This document shows, one piece after another, positions 5,601 to 6,309 of a DNA stretch of 6,309 bases. Numbering within the stretch: position 1 is the first letter of the stretch; each line of letters begins with the position of its first letter. The translations under genes were made by a program, and so were the position numbers. A model generated the notes under the pieces. The model was not told where the DNA came from and did not search any database. It saw only the letters and a program-made list of their open reading frames with translations. Location: contig JABHXI010000115.1 of the NCBI GenBank assembly GCA_018657375.1, forward strand, positions 1 to 6,309. Direction: 5' to 3'. The stretch comes from Candidatus Nitrosopumilus sp. (GTDB lineage Archaea > Thermoproteota > Nitrososphaeria > Nitrososphaerales > Nitrosopumilaceae).

Positions 5601-6014
5601 ATGTTGATAAAATTAGGCATAATTGCAGCTATTTTCGTTTTAGGCGGTATGATATTTTCTACAGAAATTACTGCGTTATTTCCAAATACATCTGAGCTAT
5701 TATCTGATTCTTTAAAAAATGACATTAATGCACTTAATACAAAAATAACTAATTCTGCTGAAAATCGTCTAGATACTTCTATTGACAAAACAATTCAAAG
5801 TGTTAGTGATAGTGTGTATGAAGGAATTACAGAGACTGGGGATAAATTAGTTGAAAATGTTAATGAAAAAATTTCCGAAGGAATTACAGAGACTGGGGAT
5901 AATATTAAGAATGAAATTACAGAATCAAGTAAATCCTCTAAAGAAAATATTACAAATGAACTCTCTAGTTTTGATCCATTTAGTTTTATAAAAAATATAT
6001 TTAAAACTAATTAA
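5601..6014 (+). CDS. Small membrane-anchored protein with hendecad (11-residue) repeats
   Basis: I do not recognise a named family for this 137-residue protein. Residues 5-20 (LGIIAAIFVLGGMIFS) form a hydrophobic helix after a single Lys, suggesting an N-terminal anchor or uncleaved signal with the rest outside the membrane. From about residue 42 it is polar, Asp/Glu/Ser/Thr/Asn-rich and helical, with hydrophobic residues spaced 3-4-4 (for example 65, 68, 72, 76), as in coiled coils with hendecad periodicity. EGITETGD occurs at 74-81 and 93-100, and Ile-Thr recurs at 95, 106 and 117, exactly 11 apart. The C-terminus regains hydrophobic residues (FDPFSFIKNIF, 124-134) that could touch a membrane. 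ATG 5601 is supported by the TATA element 26-27 bases upstream. It is convergent with RNase Z with three bases between stops. A structural or surface role is a guess. Confidence 0.7.
   Translation: MLIKLGIIAAIFVLGGMIFSTEITALFPNTSELLSDSLKNDINALNTKITNSAENRLDTSIDKTIQSVSDSVYEGITETGDKLVENVNEKISEGITETGDNIKNEITESSKSSKENITNELSSFDPFSFIKNIFKTN
5820..5902 (+). repeat. 26-base perfect direct repeat inside the 5601 gene (57-base period)
   Basis: The sequence beginning GAAGGAATTACAGAGACTGG is present identically at 5820-5845 and 5877-5902, 26 bases each, 57 bases (19 codons) apart and in the same reading frame. A third, diverged echo (GAAATTACAGAATC) follows at 5913-5926. Identity includes synonymous positions, which points to a recent duplication or gene conversion and not only to selection on the protein. 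Confidence 0.9.
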
Positions 6015-6030
6015 TTTTTATTTAATTTCT
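6009..6030. terminator. T-rich junction between convergent 5601 gene and rnz
   Basis: The plus strand reads AATTAATTTTTATTTAATTT across the two facing stop codons (6012-6014 and 6020-6018). The T runs could end the plus-strand transcript. The minus strand offers only short T runs here, so rnz transcription may stop further on, inside the 5601 gene. This is weak evidence in an AT-rich genome. Confidence 0.3.
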
Positions 6031-6309
6031 ACTTCTAAAAGATCTCTTGCAGTAATAACTGAATTGTGAATTTTTTCTGCTTCACTCTGATGTCCAATTT
6101 CATCTTTATATCTTGCAGAAAAATGTGTTAAGATTAAATTTTTCACATTTGCATTTTTCCCTAACTCCGCAGCTTGTTTTGCAGTTGAATGACACGTATC
6201 TTGTGCTTTCTGTTTTTCTTCATCAAGAAATGTTGAATCAAATACCAAGTAATCGCATTCATTGAAAAATAATTCTAATTCTTTTGTTGGCATTGTATCA
6301 CCTGAAATC
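6018..6309 (-). CDS. rnz: Ribonuclease Z, C-terminal part (cut by right edge)
   Basis: The frame runs off the right edge: upstream of the internal Met (ATG 6293) it continues as ISGDT, so the visible part is 97 residues and the Met is not the start. ISGDTMPT matches the conserved SGDT-R-P motif of RNase Z, whose Asp binds the metal pair. It is followed by [13 protein letters not shown] (the usual LIHEATF segment), [29 protein letters not shown] with the conserved HSTA and the metal-binding final His of THFS, and a short tail. RNase Z is the metallo-beta-lactamase-fold endonuclease that cuts the 3' trailer from pre-tRNA, the step before CCA addition. The N-terminal half with the HxHxDH motif lies outside the window. 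It is convergent with the 5601 gene. The family assignment is secure. Confidence 0.93.
   Translation of the reverse strand, partial: ISGDTMPTKELELFFNECDYLVFDSTFLDEEKQKAQDTCHSTAKQAAELGKNANVKNLILTHFSARYKDEIGHQSEAEKIHNSVITARDLLEVEIK

Noticed and set aside
5594..5788. 64-codon minus-strand open frame opposite the small membrane protein
   Set aside because: The plus-strand reading has a placed TATA element, a membrane segment and an in-frame repeat. The minus reading has none of these.
5820..5902. Possible start of a CRISPR array
   Set aside because: There are only two copies, they lie in frame inside a coding sequence, and the 31-base interval encodes part of the same coiled-coil pattern.

Overview
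The window looks like chromosomal DNA of a Nitrosopumilus-like ammonia-oxidising archaeon (Nitrososphaerota/Thaumarchaeota). The evidence is low G+C, archaeal rather than bacterial gene families (archaeal class I CCA-adding enzyme, a UPF0200/UPF0201 pair, a COG2112-type kinase, an AN1 zinc finger), a tRNA gene without encoded CCA, AT-rich TATA-like elements about 25-30 bases before several starts, and very tight gene packing. No mobile element, CRISPR array or rRNA is visible.

Layout. At the left edge is the first 21 codons of a minus-strand gene beginning with an AN1-type zinc finger. A divergent spacer leads to a plus-strand pair: a classical short-chain dehydrogenase/reductase (171-914), then, after one base, a TTG-started flavoprotein of the sulfide:quinone oxidoreductase / flavocytochrome c sulfide dehydrogenase type (916-2064). 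Its stop codon abuts that of a convergent small zinc-finger protein (2059-2274). A tRNA-Pro(GGG) gene follows (2331-2404), pointing into the 3' end of a minus-strand operon made of the CCA-adding enzyme cca (3141-4472 or 4490) and a Ser/Thr-type protein kinase (2405-3166) that overlaps it by 26 bases. Divergent from cca is a plus-strand pair: a UPF0200 P-loop nucleotide kinase-like protein (4573-5124) and UPF0201 (5121-5516), overlapping by ATGA. Then come a T-rich terminator, a well-placed TATA element, a short membrane-anchored protein with hendecad repeats (5601-6014), and, convergent with it, the C-terminal part of RNase Z, cut by the right edge.

Functionally, the right two thirds are rich in RNA 3'-end metabolism. 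RNase Z removes tRNA 3' trailers, the CCA enzyme adds the terminal CCA that the tRNA-Pro gene here does not encode, and UPF0201 (COG1325) has been predicted to be an exosome-associated RNA-binding protein. The left third is a probable two-gene redox operon plus zinc-finger proteins. Most of this is ordinary archaeal housekeeping. I do not see a clear new defence or mobile system. The points most worth a second look are an Asp-to-Asn change at an expected catalytic carboxylate of the CCA enzyme, the FCSD/SQR-like cysteine pair in the flavoprotein, the kinase overlapping cca, and a recent 57-base duplication in the small membrane protein.
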